A program made the translations under genes and the position numbers. From Oscillibacter sp. (GTDB lineage: Bacteria; Bacillota; Clostridia; Oscillospirales; Oscillospiraceae), in the NCBI GenBank assembly GCA_022795445.1, contig JAAWGR010000014.1, positions 1 through 50,423 of the forward strand: a stretch of DNA of 50,423 bases, written 5' to 3'. The notes beneath the pieces were generated by a model, which ran no database searches, was not told where the DNA came from, and was given only the letters and a program-made list of their open reading frames with translations. Of this stretch, positions 43,823 through 50,272 are shown piece after piece; positions within the stretch are counted from its first letter, which is position 1; every line of letters begins with the position of its first letter.

Positions 43823-45137
43823 ATGAAGAAAAACTACCCTCCCTGTTGCTGGCGGCGGCAATGACCGTTTCCCTCTGCACGCTGCCCGCCGGCGCGGCAA
43901 CGCAAACGTCACGCTTTTCCGACCTGTCAGGCAACAGCACCACCGTGACCGTGGAGACCTTGCGGCTCTATGGCATCATGGACGGCTATTCAACGGAACT
44001 TTCCGCCCAAACACGCAGTTAACCCGCACACAGGCGGCACAGCTGTCCCCGAACCTGCTGCGTGCGGACTGCCGGGAAGGCGCATCGTTTCTGTCAACTG
44101 TCAACGTAGAGCTGAAGGAAGACGTCGTGCTGATTTCCTCCTCCGCAACGGGGCCAGACGGGAAAGATACGGCGCTGCAAACGGCATCCGGCCAAATCTA
44201 CCAATTTGCAAGCAACAAATCCTCCATCGGCTGCTTCAACGGCCTAAAGGGCACCCTGCTGATGAGAAACGACAAAGTGCTGACCTTCCTGCCGGATGAA
44301 AACGGGAGCAGCAAAACCATCGTAGCCTCCCAGCTGTCAACGCTGCAAATCGTAGACACCGCGGGTTCCAAGTACCCGCTGACGAATGACACGCGGGTCT
44401 TCTACAACAGCAAAGAGCAGAGCTGGAGCGAGGTCTACACCTGGCTGAATCCCGGCACAGCACTAACGCTGTACCTGGGCAGCAACGGAAATGTAGAGTA
44501 CATCTTCGTCGGCGGCGGCAGCATCGCCAGCGAGGCGGTCATCGTGTACAACAAAGGGTCTACGGACAACTTCAAAACGCTGACAGGCGGCGCAAGCGGC
44601 TACAGCATCTATAAAAACGGCATCCAAGCGAACGCAACGGATATGCGGCCCTACGACGTGGCAACATATTCCAGCGCGACGAACAGCATTCGGGTGTGCG
44701 ACGTGCGGCTGACGGGCTACTACGAAAGCTGCAAGCCGAACCCGACGGAACCAACGTCGATCACGATGTTCGGTCAGGAGTTCCCTGTACTGACAACGAC
44801 TCAGGCAACACTGGCGCGGTTCCGTCCCGGCGACCAGATGACGCTGCTCCTCACAGAAGACAACCAAATTGCGGGCGCGGTAAAAGTCGGCACCAGCGGC
44901 ATGAACTTCGCCAGCCTCCAACGGCTGAACAAGCTGGAGGCCGTGCCGAACACGGCTTGGAGCGGTCAGTCGGCGGTAACGATGGATGGCCGGACGTACA
45001 CGATTCCCTCGGACGTTCAGTGCTACAACAAGGGGTTCCATGCGTGGGTCACCTTGGAAGAAGCTCATGCTTACGCGAATGTGTTGGATATGTACGAGAG
45101 CGACGGCATTATCCGGATCATCGAAGTAGGCAGCTAA
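43823..45137 (+). pseudogene. Secreted SLH-domain protein, two single-base frameshifts
   Basis: The start ATG (43823, after ggagga) reads MKKN.. and soon stops. Adding one A to the run at 43829-43833 gives MKKKLPSLLLAAAMTVSLC, a Sec signal ending in AGA. The frame then breaks at 43992-43993; adding one A gives DGYSNGTFRPNTQLTRTQAA, the end of one S-layer-homology repeat (FSDLSG..GIMDGYSNGTFRPN). The last frame runs uninterrupted to 45137. The repaired product is about 437 aa: signal, one SLH domain (cell-wall binding), and about 340 residues I do not recognise, rich in Ser/Thr/Gly. Position suggests it is an exporter partner or substrate. Either a slippage/sequencing artefact or a recent pseudogene. 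Confidence 0.75.
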
Positions 45138-45146
45138 GGAAACAGA

Positions 45147-45187
45147 CAACAACCGGCTCCCTCAAAAGGGAGCCGGTTGTGTGTTTT
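45147..45187 (+). terminator. Strong intrinsic terminator after the SLH gene
   Basis: Perfect 14-bp stem acaaccggctccct/agggagccggttgt followed by gtgtttt. It insulates the following RNA locus from upstream transcription. Confidence 0.9.
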
Positions 45188-45240
45188 GCCGAAGGTAATC
45201 GTTTGACAATTGTGGAAAACATAAAAATACACAAAACCGC

Positions 45241-45269
45241 TTGACGGATACCCGAAAATGTTGTATAGT
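45241..45269 (+). promoter_or_regulatory. Near-consensus promoter of the orphan RNA locus
   Basis: TTGACG (45241-45246), exactly 17 bp, then TATAGT (45264-45269). The predicted start is near 45276. Confidence 0.85.
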
Positions 45270-45296
45270 ATAGACACAAAGAAAGAGGTGAGTCCC

Positions 45297-45305
45297 ATGA
45301 TCTAG
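45297..45305 (+). CDS. Start-stop minigene ATG-ATC-TAG
   Basis: A dipeptide ORF (Met-Ile-stop) 3 bases after AGAGGTGAG. Beyond the TAG the same frame stays open to TAA at 45507-45509 (65 more codons). An amber stop in a normal 70-codon gene is therefore an alternative. Very short AUG-AUA/AUC-stop minigenes are known, in phage lambda, to provoke peptidyl-tRNA drop-off; a parallel here is speculation. Confidence 0.35.
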   Translation: MI

Positions 45306-45556
45306 CGAGCAACCTGGAAATCCAGATTCAGCAGCGCAGCGCCGTTCCATACCAGCTTCACCACCCAGCACCTTCAGCAGCATATCGCGTGGCCCCGGAA
45401 GCGGAACCAAAGACGAAACTCAGCTCACTCAGATGAGAGGGAAAGACGGGCACAGTCCCCGTGCAAGATTGCAGTTTTAGGGATTGGCACGGTTCGCGAG
45501 GTCACCTAAGCCCCGGCAAGCGTGAACGGCAAAATCGAAGAAAGTGAGGTTATCCA

Positions 45557-45580
45557 ATGGAAAACCCGATCAACAATTAA
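45557..45580 (+). CDS. Seven-residue ORF MENPINN
   Basis: ATG at 45557 has gtgagg 7 bases upstream and the stop codon abuts the terminator stem. Too short to judge from sequence; it could be a leader peptide or chance. Confidence 0.3.
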   Translation: MENPINN

Positions 45581-45622
45581 ACCCCCCGTTCGTATCATGG
45601 CGAACGGGGGGTTTCTTTTTTT
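45579..45622 (+). terminator. Strong intrinsic terminator of the orphan RNA
   Basis: Stem aaccccccgttcg/cgaacggggggtt with an 8-base loop, followed by tcttttttt. Confidence 0.92.
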
Positions 45623-45706
45623 GTAAAAAAAGAACCAAAAAACTTTTCGCACATGCACAACGCCCTGCGGATCGTTCCCCTATGCACCCGGTAACGTTCC
45701 GTATCC

Positions 45707-45910
45707 CTACTCTTCTGTAAATTCAAACAGTTCTTCCACGGTCACACGGAAAACTTTTGCAATCTCCATTGCCAGTTTCAGCGATGGATTATACCGCCCG
45801 TTTTCCAAATGTACAATCGTTTCACGCCGTGCATGTACCAATTCTGCCAATTCGCTCTGTTTTAATCCTGCTTTTTCCCGATATTCTTTGACCTTCGTTT
45901 TAAGGGCCAT
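45707..45910 (-). CDS. Small XRE-family (Cro/CI-like) regulator
   Basis: 67 aa, consisting of one helix-turn-helix domain: KVKEYREKAGLKQSELAELVHARRETIVHLENGRYNPSL and a short tail, VTVEELFEFTEE. It is like the small stand-alone YozG/YvaO-type regulators. gggag stands 6 bases before the ATG. It is the second gene after a membrane protein (64-bp gap), an arrangement often seen for a regulator/DUF2178 pair. It probably binds the triple operator at 46395-46479. Confidence 0.9.
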   Translation of the reverse strand: MALKTKVKEYREKAGLKQSELAELVHARRETIVHLENGRYNPSLKLAMEIAKVFRVTVEELFEFTEE

Positions 45911-45974
45911 ATCAGACTCCCATACTCTTCATGGCGCAGAATATCAGGATCATCTCACAGCCTGCAGGCGGTCC

Positions 45975-46379
45975 TCAGACGCCTTTGCTGTCCATCACAC
46001 TAAATATTATGAATCGTATCACCGCTAACACGAAAATCATCCCCACAAGCGCGTAACCCGCCATAGTTCCGTCGATACACTTGACCGCACACGCAAAGGC
46101 AATGATAATCGCAGCGGCTATCATAATTTTCAGCCCGACCGCATCTGTTCTGCGCAAATTTTGAATTGCCAGCTCGTCCTTTTCTTCTTTGCTGAACTTA
46201 TAAACACGGAACGCCTGAAGGGCAAAAAATACAATCGAAAAAACGACAACCATGTTTTGGATGGTATCATAATACTCATGCCAATTCCGTCTCGCCCACA
46301 TCCAGTAATAGAAGACAAGGAGCACTGCATAAATGATTTTGGTTCCTACGATTTCCTTTAAGGTGACTTTTGATTTCAT
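45975..46379 (-). CDS. Small membrane protein paired with an XRE regulator (DUF2178-like)
   Basis: 134 aa, four hydrophobic helices in two pairs (residues about 12-28, 40-57, 80-97, 104-125), with a basic/acidic loop between (VYKFSKEEKDELAIQNLRRTDAVG). The overall shape is that of DUF2178/DUF3796-type proteins encoded next to small XRE regulators; the function of that family is unknown to me. ggagg precedes the ATG by 8 bases. It is the first gene of a two-gene operon under the promoter at 46426-46454. Confidence 0.75.
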   Translation of the reverse strand: MKSKVTLKEIVGTKIIYAVLLVFYYWMWARRNWHEYYDTIQNMVVVFSIVFFALQAFRVYKFSKEEKDELAIQNLRRTDAVGLKIMIAAAIIIAFACAVKCIDGTMAGYALVGMIFVLAVIRFIIFSVMDSKGV

Positions 46380-46394
46380 GTTTCATTCCTCCGT

Positions 46395-46479
46395 GTGATA
46401 TATTTTTAACTTCGCAGGTGTTATAAATATATCACTCCCTATAGGCTTTGTCAATCGCAAAACGTGAAATATTTATAAC
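46395..46479. promoter_or_regulatory. Triple operator for the XRE pair
   Basis: Three 16-bp half-sites: GTGATATATTTTTAAC (46395-46410), its inverted copy GTTATAAATATATCAC (46420-46435, one mismatch), and GTGAAATATTTATAAC (46464-46479). The middle one covers the -10 of the promoter and the third lies just upstream of -35: a typical autorepressor layout. Confidence 0.85.
46426..46454 (-). promoter_or_regulatory. Promoter of the membrane-protein/XRE operon
   Basis: On the minus strand TTGACA (46449-46454), a 17-bp spacer and TATATT (46426-46431), the -10 lying inside an operator half-site. Confidence 0.8.
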
Positions 46480-46557
46480 TTCCTGTGCTTCCGTTTTTCA
46501 TACCAGCCGCAAAGAGAACGTAACACGAAATAGAACCTAAATTTTATAATTTTGGGG

Positions 46558-46592
46558 GACTGGATGCCGCCATCCAGAAATAAGATTTTCCA
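46558..46592 (-). terminator. Weak hairpin downstream of yigZ
   Basis: ctggatg-gcgg-catccag on the minus strand, with only a short A/T tract after it. Confidence 0.35.
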
Positions 46593-46629
46593 CACATACA
46601 GGGCGTTCTGCAAACCGTTTTCCGATGCG

Positions 46630-47256
46630 TTACGCCGGGCCTGCCAGGTACTCCTCGCCAGCCGCCCGTACCGCCAGCGTCCCCGCGGACAGTTCCGTCA
46701 GCCGCGCTGCAAACTGCTCTGCGCCTGCCGGCAGGAACGCGGCACGTACCAGGACCTCCGCGCCGTACTCCACATCCCGCACCACGCCGCCGCAGTTGGC
46801 GATATCCAGCTTCACCCGCTCGAACAGCGGGTACGTGCAGGGCACGTCCCACAGCGTCCAGCGCTGCACCAGCGCCACGCCCGCCGCATCAAGCGCATCT
46901 TTGGCTCCCCGGGTATAGGCCCGCGTCAGCCCTCCTGCGCCCAGCAGTACGCCGCCGAAATACCGCGTCACCACGCAGCACACATTGGTCACTTCTTCCC
47001 GTTGGAAGACGTTCAGCATTGGCTGTCCCGCAGTACCCTGAGGTTCACCGTCGTCGGAGTAGCGGACGGCCCCGCCCTCACGCAAGAGGTAACACCAGCA
47101 GTTATGCCGTGCGTCGTAGTATTTACGGCGCATTTCTTCGATCCTGTTCCGCGCTTCCGTCTCGCTGGCCACGGTCCAGATGTGGCTGATGAAACGGGAG
47201 CGTTTTTCGGTGAATTCACTCTCCGCGTCCTGCGCCGGAACCCGGTAACTGTCCAC
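46630..47256 (-). CDS. yigZ: YigZ / IMPACT-family protein
   Basis: 208 aa. The N-terminal UPF0029 domain is clear: FTEKRSRFISHIWTV, DARHNCWCYLLREG, SDDGEPQGTAGQPML, and VVTRYFGGVLLGAGGLTRAY. A C-terminal DUF1949-like domain with alternating strands follows. The family is conserved from bacteria to man (yeast YIH1, IMPACT), with ribosome- or translation-linked roles proposed. GTG start at 47256 with gaggagg upstream; the first 41 bases overlap the end of the GNAT gene, so translation is likely coupled. Confidence 0.93.
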   Translation of the reverse strand: MDSYRVPAQDAESEFTEKRSRFISHIWTVASETEARNRIEEMRRKYYDARHNCWCYLLREGGAVRYSDDGEPQGTAGQPMLNVFQREEVTNVCCVVTRYFGGVLLGAGGLTRAYTRGAKDALDAAGVALVQRWTLWDVPCTYPLFERVKLDIANCGGVVRDVEYGAEVLVRAAFLPAGAEQFAARLTELSAGTLAVRAAGEEYLAGPA

Positions 47257-48001
47257 GCCAATCCTCCTCTGTCATGGTGTAAAAATGGGTCCGCCGTACC
47301 TCGTCCAGCAGCGGCACGGCTTCCTCCCGCTCGAACTGGTACCGGAACCCCAGCTTTTCGACGACCCGCCGGGAGCGGTCGTTGCCCTCGTAGTGCCCGC
47401 ACCAGATGCGCCGCAGCTTCAAAACCTCGAACCCGTACCGCAGCACGGCCCTTGCAGCTTCCGTCGCAAGCCCGCGGCCCCAGCAGTCCTGGCTGAGGGC
47501 GTAGCCTAATTCATCATCCGGGCACTCAGGCCGCAGGCCCTCGGGATGCCCGCCGACAAATCCCACAGAACCAACCACGCGTCCGGTTTCTTTGAGCTCG
47601 ATGGCGAACACGCCGGGATTGGAAAATACGGTCCGTATAATTTCCAAGCTCTCCGCCTCACTGTTATGGGGCGGCCATCCGGCTACCGGCCCCACGGCGG
47701 GGTTTTTCGCATACGCGAACACGTCCTCTGCGTCCTCGTCCCGGAAGGGCCGAAGATGGAGGCGGAGGGTTTCCATAGTGCGCGGCGGCAGCATATCCCT
47801 TAGGTCGGTGCGGCCCGCCAGATAGTCCATATTTACTTGAAAATGGTTTGCCATAGCCGCAAACAATTCAAGGCCAGGAAGCCCCTCATCCGATTCAAAG
47901 CGCTGATAGTGGCGTGGTGCAGTACCAATTGCTTTTGCCACTTGGGATTGTGTTTCGTTGCGCTCTGTCCGAAGCGTTTTTAATTTCTTTCCAATTTTCA
48001 T
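47216..48001 (-). CDS. XRE-type HTH domain fused to a GNAT acetyltransferase
   Basis: 261 aa. Residues 1-65 form a Cro/CI-like HTH (LKTLRTERNETQSQVAKAIGTAPRHYQRFESDEGLPGLEL..). Residues about 85-255 form a RimJ/RimL-type N-acetyltransferase: LRLRPFRDEDAEDVFAY, VGSVGFVGG, the acetyl-CoA loop CWGRGLATEAARAVLRYGF, and GNDRSRRVVEKLGFRY. A DNA-binding domain on a GNAT enzyme is uncommon and suggests autoregulation or DNA-linked acetylation; the substrate is unknown. ATG at 48001 (MKIGKKL). It is divergent from a 70-aa gene, with matching half-sites around both promoters. Confidence 0.88.
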   Translation of the reverse strand: MKIGKKLKTLRTERNETQSQVAKAIGTAPRHYQRFESDEGLPGLELFAAMANHFQVNMDYLAGRTDLRDMLPPRTMETLRLHLRPFRDEDAEDVFAYAKNPAVGPVAGWPPHNSEAESLEIIRTVFSNPGVFAIELKETGRVVGSVGFVGGHPEGLRPECPDDELGYALSQDCWGRGLATEAARAVLRYGFEVLKLRRIWCGHYEGNDRSRRVVEKLGFRYQFEREEAVPLLDEVRRTHFYTMTEEDWRGQLPGSGAGRGE

Positions 48002-48010
48002 GATTACCTC

Positions 48011-48039
48011 TTGACACGACATATGCGTAATGTTATTAT
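48011..48039 (+). promoter_or_regulatory. Promoter of the small protein at 48083
   Basis: TTGACA (48011-48016), a 17-bp spacer and TATTAT (48034-48039). Confidence 0.65.
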
Positions 48040-48064
48040 ATAATATATACGACTTATATGTCGT
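48016..48064. promoter_or_regulatory. Inverted half-sites between the HTH-GNAT and small-protein genes
   Basis: ACGACATAT (48016-48024) and its exact inverse ATATGTCGT (48056-48064) stand 31 bp apart across the AT-rich divergent promoter region. The second also belongs to the palindrome ACGAC-ttatat-GTCGT. A likely operator for the HTH domain. Confidence 0.65.
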
Positions 48065-48082
48065 TTATTAAGGAGGAATAAA

Positions 48083-48295
48083 ATGTCTGATTTTCTGCAT
48101 TGGCTTTATGGCCACTACATCAAGCCCGAACTGGACGGCATTCCCAAAGAGGAATACGCTTTCTGGCAGGATTCGCTGTTAAACAGCTTGCAGCCTGCCT
48201 ATCGGGAGGAACTGGATAAAGTGCTGGAATTCAACACCGTCCACGCCTTCCTCCTGGGGATGCGCACCGGGGAGGGACTGGCTAAGGCGCGATAA
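48083..48295 (+). CDS. Small protein of unknown function (70 aa)
   Basis: Starts after aaggagg. It is acidic/aromatic and helical in appearance: DFLHWLYGHYIKPELDG, then FWQDSLLNSLQPAYREELDKVLEF and AFLLGMRTGEGLAKAR. The general shape recalls short DUF6809-like proteins (a YG-P start and an AF-LG-R-G end), but I cannot confirm the family. It is divergent from the HTH-GNAT gene and shares its operator region, so the two are probably co-regulated. Its last 14 bases overlap the end of the convergent hflX gene. Confidence 0.7.
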   Translation: MSDFLHWLYGHYIKPELDGIPKEEYAFWQDSLLNSLQPAYREELDKVLEFNTVHAFLLGMRTGEGLAKAR

Positions 48296-49553
48296 ACGCC
48301 TGCACCCTTCCCAGAATCCGCGGCCCGCAGACCGCGGTTACGTCAATGGTCTCGCCATAATCAACGGTCTCCACCTTGGCCTCTCGGTAAAGCGCGTCCA
48401 GCAGCCCGCCCTGGTCGTAAGGAAGGTGAAGCACTACCCGGCGGGTCCCCTTATCCAGCCGCCGGGAGATCATGCCCAGGAGCTTGTCCACACCCTGCCC
48501 CGTCTTGGCAGAGATGGAGCAGATGTCCTCCCCATGGGGCATGATCTCCCCCGCTGGCAGACAGTCGGACTTGTTGAACACATCAATCCGGGGCAGTTCT
48601 CCCGCGCCAAGTTCCGCGATGAGGTTTTCGACGACCTGCGCCTGTACCTGCCACTCTGGGCTGGAAACGTCGATCACGTGTAAAAGCAGGTCGGCGTATT
48701 CCAATTCCTCCAGGGTAGCCTTGAACGCCTCCACCAGCTGATGGGGCAGCTTTCGGATAAAGCCGACGGTATCGGAGACCACGACGTCCATGGTGTCACT
48801 GACGGACAGCAGCCGGCTGGTGGTGTCAAGGGTATCAAAGAGCCGGTTATTGGCTGGGATGCCTGCGCCGGTGAGCTGGTTCAGGAGGGTAGATTTCCCT
48901 GCGTTGGTATAGCCCACCAGAGCTACAACGGGGACTTCATTTTTCCGCCGCTGGCGGCGTTGGGTGTTCCGCACGCGCCGCACGTCCTCCAAGTCCTCCC
49001 GGAGCTTATCAATTTTCCGGTGGATGTGCCGCCGGTCGGTTTCCAGCTGGGTTTCGCCGGGGCCCTTGGAACCAATGGGACCGCTTCCGCTGGTACCGGC
49101 CTGGCGTTCCAGGTGGGTCCACATACCGGTAAGCCGGGGCAGCAGGTACTGGTACTGGGCCAGTTCGACCTGTAAGCGGCCCTCCCGGGTCCTGGCCCGC
49201 TGGGCGAAGATGTCAAGGATGAGTCCGCAGCGGTCGAGGACCTGGACGCCAAGGGCTTCCGTCAGGACCCGCAGCTGGGAGGGGGACAGGTCGTTGTCGA
49301 AAATCACCATCGTAGCATCGGTGTTCTCGCAGTAGAGTTTCACCTCCGCGGCCTTCCCCTCACCGATGAAGGTACGGGGGTCTGGGGAGGGACGGTTTTG
49401 GAGGACGATGCCGACGGTCTCGCCGCCGGCGGTTTCGACGAGAGCGGAGAGCTCGTCTAAGGTTTCCTCGCTGGCGGTTTCCTCCCGTTTCAAAACGGGG
49501 GAATTCAGTCCCACCAGCACAACTTTGTCACGGATTTCATTTGTCTCTCGCAT
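48282..49553 (-). CDS. hflX: GTPase HflX (ribosome-associated)
   Basis: 423 aa. An N-terminal HflX domain binding GTP/ATP and ribosomes (VETAGGETVGIVLQNRPSPDPRTFIGEGKAAEV), a coiled-coil linker (DLEDVRRVRNTQRRQRRKN), then the G domain: G1 GYTNAGKST, G2-region Thr in DTLDTTSR, G3 DTVGFI, G4 FNKSD, G5 SAKTG. It binds 50S/70S ribosomes and rescues or disassembles stressed ones in related bacteria. The start codon is preceded by a Shine-Dalgarno that lies inside a hairpin (49554-49585). The flavin reductase-like gene is 54 bp upstream on the same strand. Confidence 0.95.
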   Translation of the reverse strand: MRETNEIRDKVVLVGLNSPVLKREETASEETLDELSALVETAGGETVGIVLQNRPSPDPRTFIGEGKAAEVKLYCENTDATMVIFDNDLSPSQLRVLTEALGVQVLDRCGLILDIFAQRARTREGRLQVELAQYQYLLPRLTGMWTHLERQAGTSGSGPIGSKGPGETQLETDRRHIHRKIDKLREDLEDVRRVRNTQRRQRRKNEVPVVALVGYTNAGKSTLLNQLTGAGIPANNRLFDTLDTTSRLLSVSDTMDVVVSDTVGFIRKLPHQLVEAFKATLEELEYADLLLHVIDVSSPEWQVQAQVVENLIAELGAGELPRIDVFNKSDCLPAGEIMPHGEDICSISAKTGQGVDKLLGMISRRLDKGTRRVVLHLPYDQGGLLDALYREAKVETVDYGETIDVTAVCGPRILGRVQAFIAP

Positions 49554-49585
49554 AATACCTCACATTTCACCGGAAATGAGGTATT
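49554..49585 (-). promoter_or_regulatory. Shine-Dalgarno-hiding hairpin in front of hflX
   Basis: On the minus strand AATACCTCATTTC-CGGT-GAAATGTGAGGTATT, a near-perfect stem with a two-base bulge, ends directly before ATG. GAGG, the ribosome site, lies in the 3' arm, so folding would block translation. There is no T-run, arguing against a terminator. Confidence 0.6.
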
Positions 49586-49607
49586 GTCTACTTCTCATTC
49601 CGGGTTC

Positions 49608-50120
49608 TCAATCTTTTGCGTATACTTCCACGACCTCGCCCGTATAAGCCCGGTGCCAGCCGCCCATTTTACCATAATATGGGTCGATGACAGCATGGTC
49701 AACGGTACTGGAAACCTGCAAATCCTGAACATACAGCTTCCGGCAGATGACCACCAGCTCCGCCTCTTCCACATACGGCGCGCCGTCCTGGCTGTAAGCT
49801 ACGGTCAGTCCGCATTCTTTGAATTTATCCACATCCTGCCCGCTCTTGCTGCCGCAGAAGGCCAGCGCTTTTTTATATGCCTCCGGCAGAACGGAGAGGG
49901 TAAACCCGGGATTTTCCTCCATAAACTGGAAGGTAAAGCGTTCCGGGCGCACGTAGACGGTGCAGACGGGTTTGTTCCACAGCGTTCCCATCTGGCCCCA
50001 GCCGATGGTCATGGCATTGCAGCCCAACTGGTTCCCGGCGGTAAGCAAGGGGGTTTGTTTTTGGAACAGGCGGAAGATGTCGGGGCTAAGGGTAAGCAGG
50101 TCCACAGGATGCAGCTTCAT
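49608..50120 (-). CDS. Flavin reductase-like domain protein (FMN-binding)
   Basis: 170 aa. The split-barrel flavin reductase-like family is shown by LLTAGNQLGCNAMTIGWGQMGTLWNKPVCTVYVRPERFTFQFME, a typical FMN-binding N-half, and SVLPEAYKKALAFCGSKSG. These proteins reduce or bind FMN, with unknown partners in gut clostridia. ATG at 50120 (MKLHPVD) with gaggag 10 bases upstream; a frame start at 50213 lacks a ribosome site. hflX follows after 54 bp on the same strand. Confidence 0.9.
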   Translation of the reverse strand: MKLHPVDLLTLSPDIFRLFQKQTPLLTAGNQLGCNAMTIGWGQMGTLWNKPVCTVYVRPERFTFQFMEENPGFTLSVLPEAYKKALAFCGSKSGQDVDKFKECGLTVAYSQDGAPYVEEAELVVICRKLYVQDLQVSSTVDHAVIDPYYGKMGGWHRAYTGEVVEVYAKD

Positions 50121-50222
50121 AATGGCAAGACTCCTCTCATAAGCGTTGCTTTGGTACCAGTATATGCGGCGCAAGCGGAAAAGTAAACGGGATTCTTTCG
50201 CAAAAGGCCGCAAAACCGCAGA

Positions 50223-50258
50223 AAAAGGGCACGCCGCAACATACGGCGTGCCTTTTGA
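50223..50258. terminator. Bidirectional intrinsic terminator after rpmE
   Basis: ggcacgccg/cggcgtgcc stem with A and T tracts on both sides, between rpmE and the flavin reductase promoter region. Confidence 0.85.
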
Positions 50259-50272
50259 AGACAGGGCGGGTG

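Larger units (their letters stand above)
45276..45622 (+). ncRNA. Candidate novel non-coding / minigene RNA of about 350 nt
   Basis: A complete transcription unit, with the promoter at 45241-45269 and a terminator at 45579-45622, isolated from the preceding gene by another terminator. It holds no normal gene. A textbook ribosome site AGAGGTGAG at 45285-45293 precedes ATG-ATC-TAG (45297-45305). Near the 3' end a second ribosome site precedes a 7-codon ORF (45557-45580). Between them are possible local hairpins: ctgga/tccag (45313-45325) and gcac-agtcccc-gtgc (about 45449-45464). I compared it by memory with RNase P, tmRNA, 6S, SRP, T-box, cobalamin and other riboswitch consensus blocks and found no convincing match. 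Confidence 0.65.

Noticed and set aside
45420..45540. Partial resemblance to cobalamin riboswitch or RNase P blocks (gagggaaag, cacagtccccg)
   Set aside because: The B12 box and the other conserved cores are missing and the order does not fit either family.
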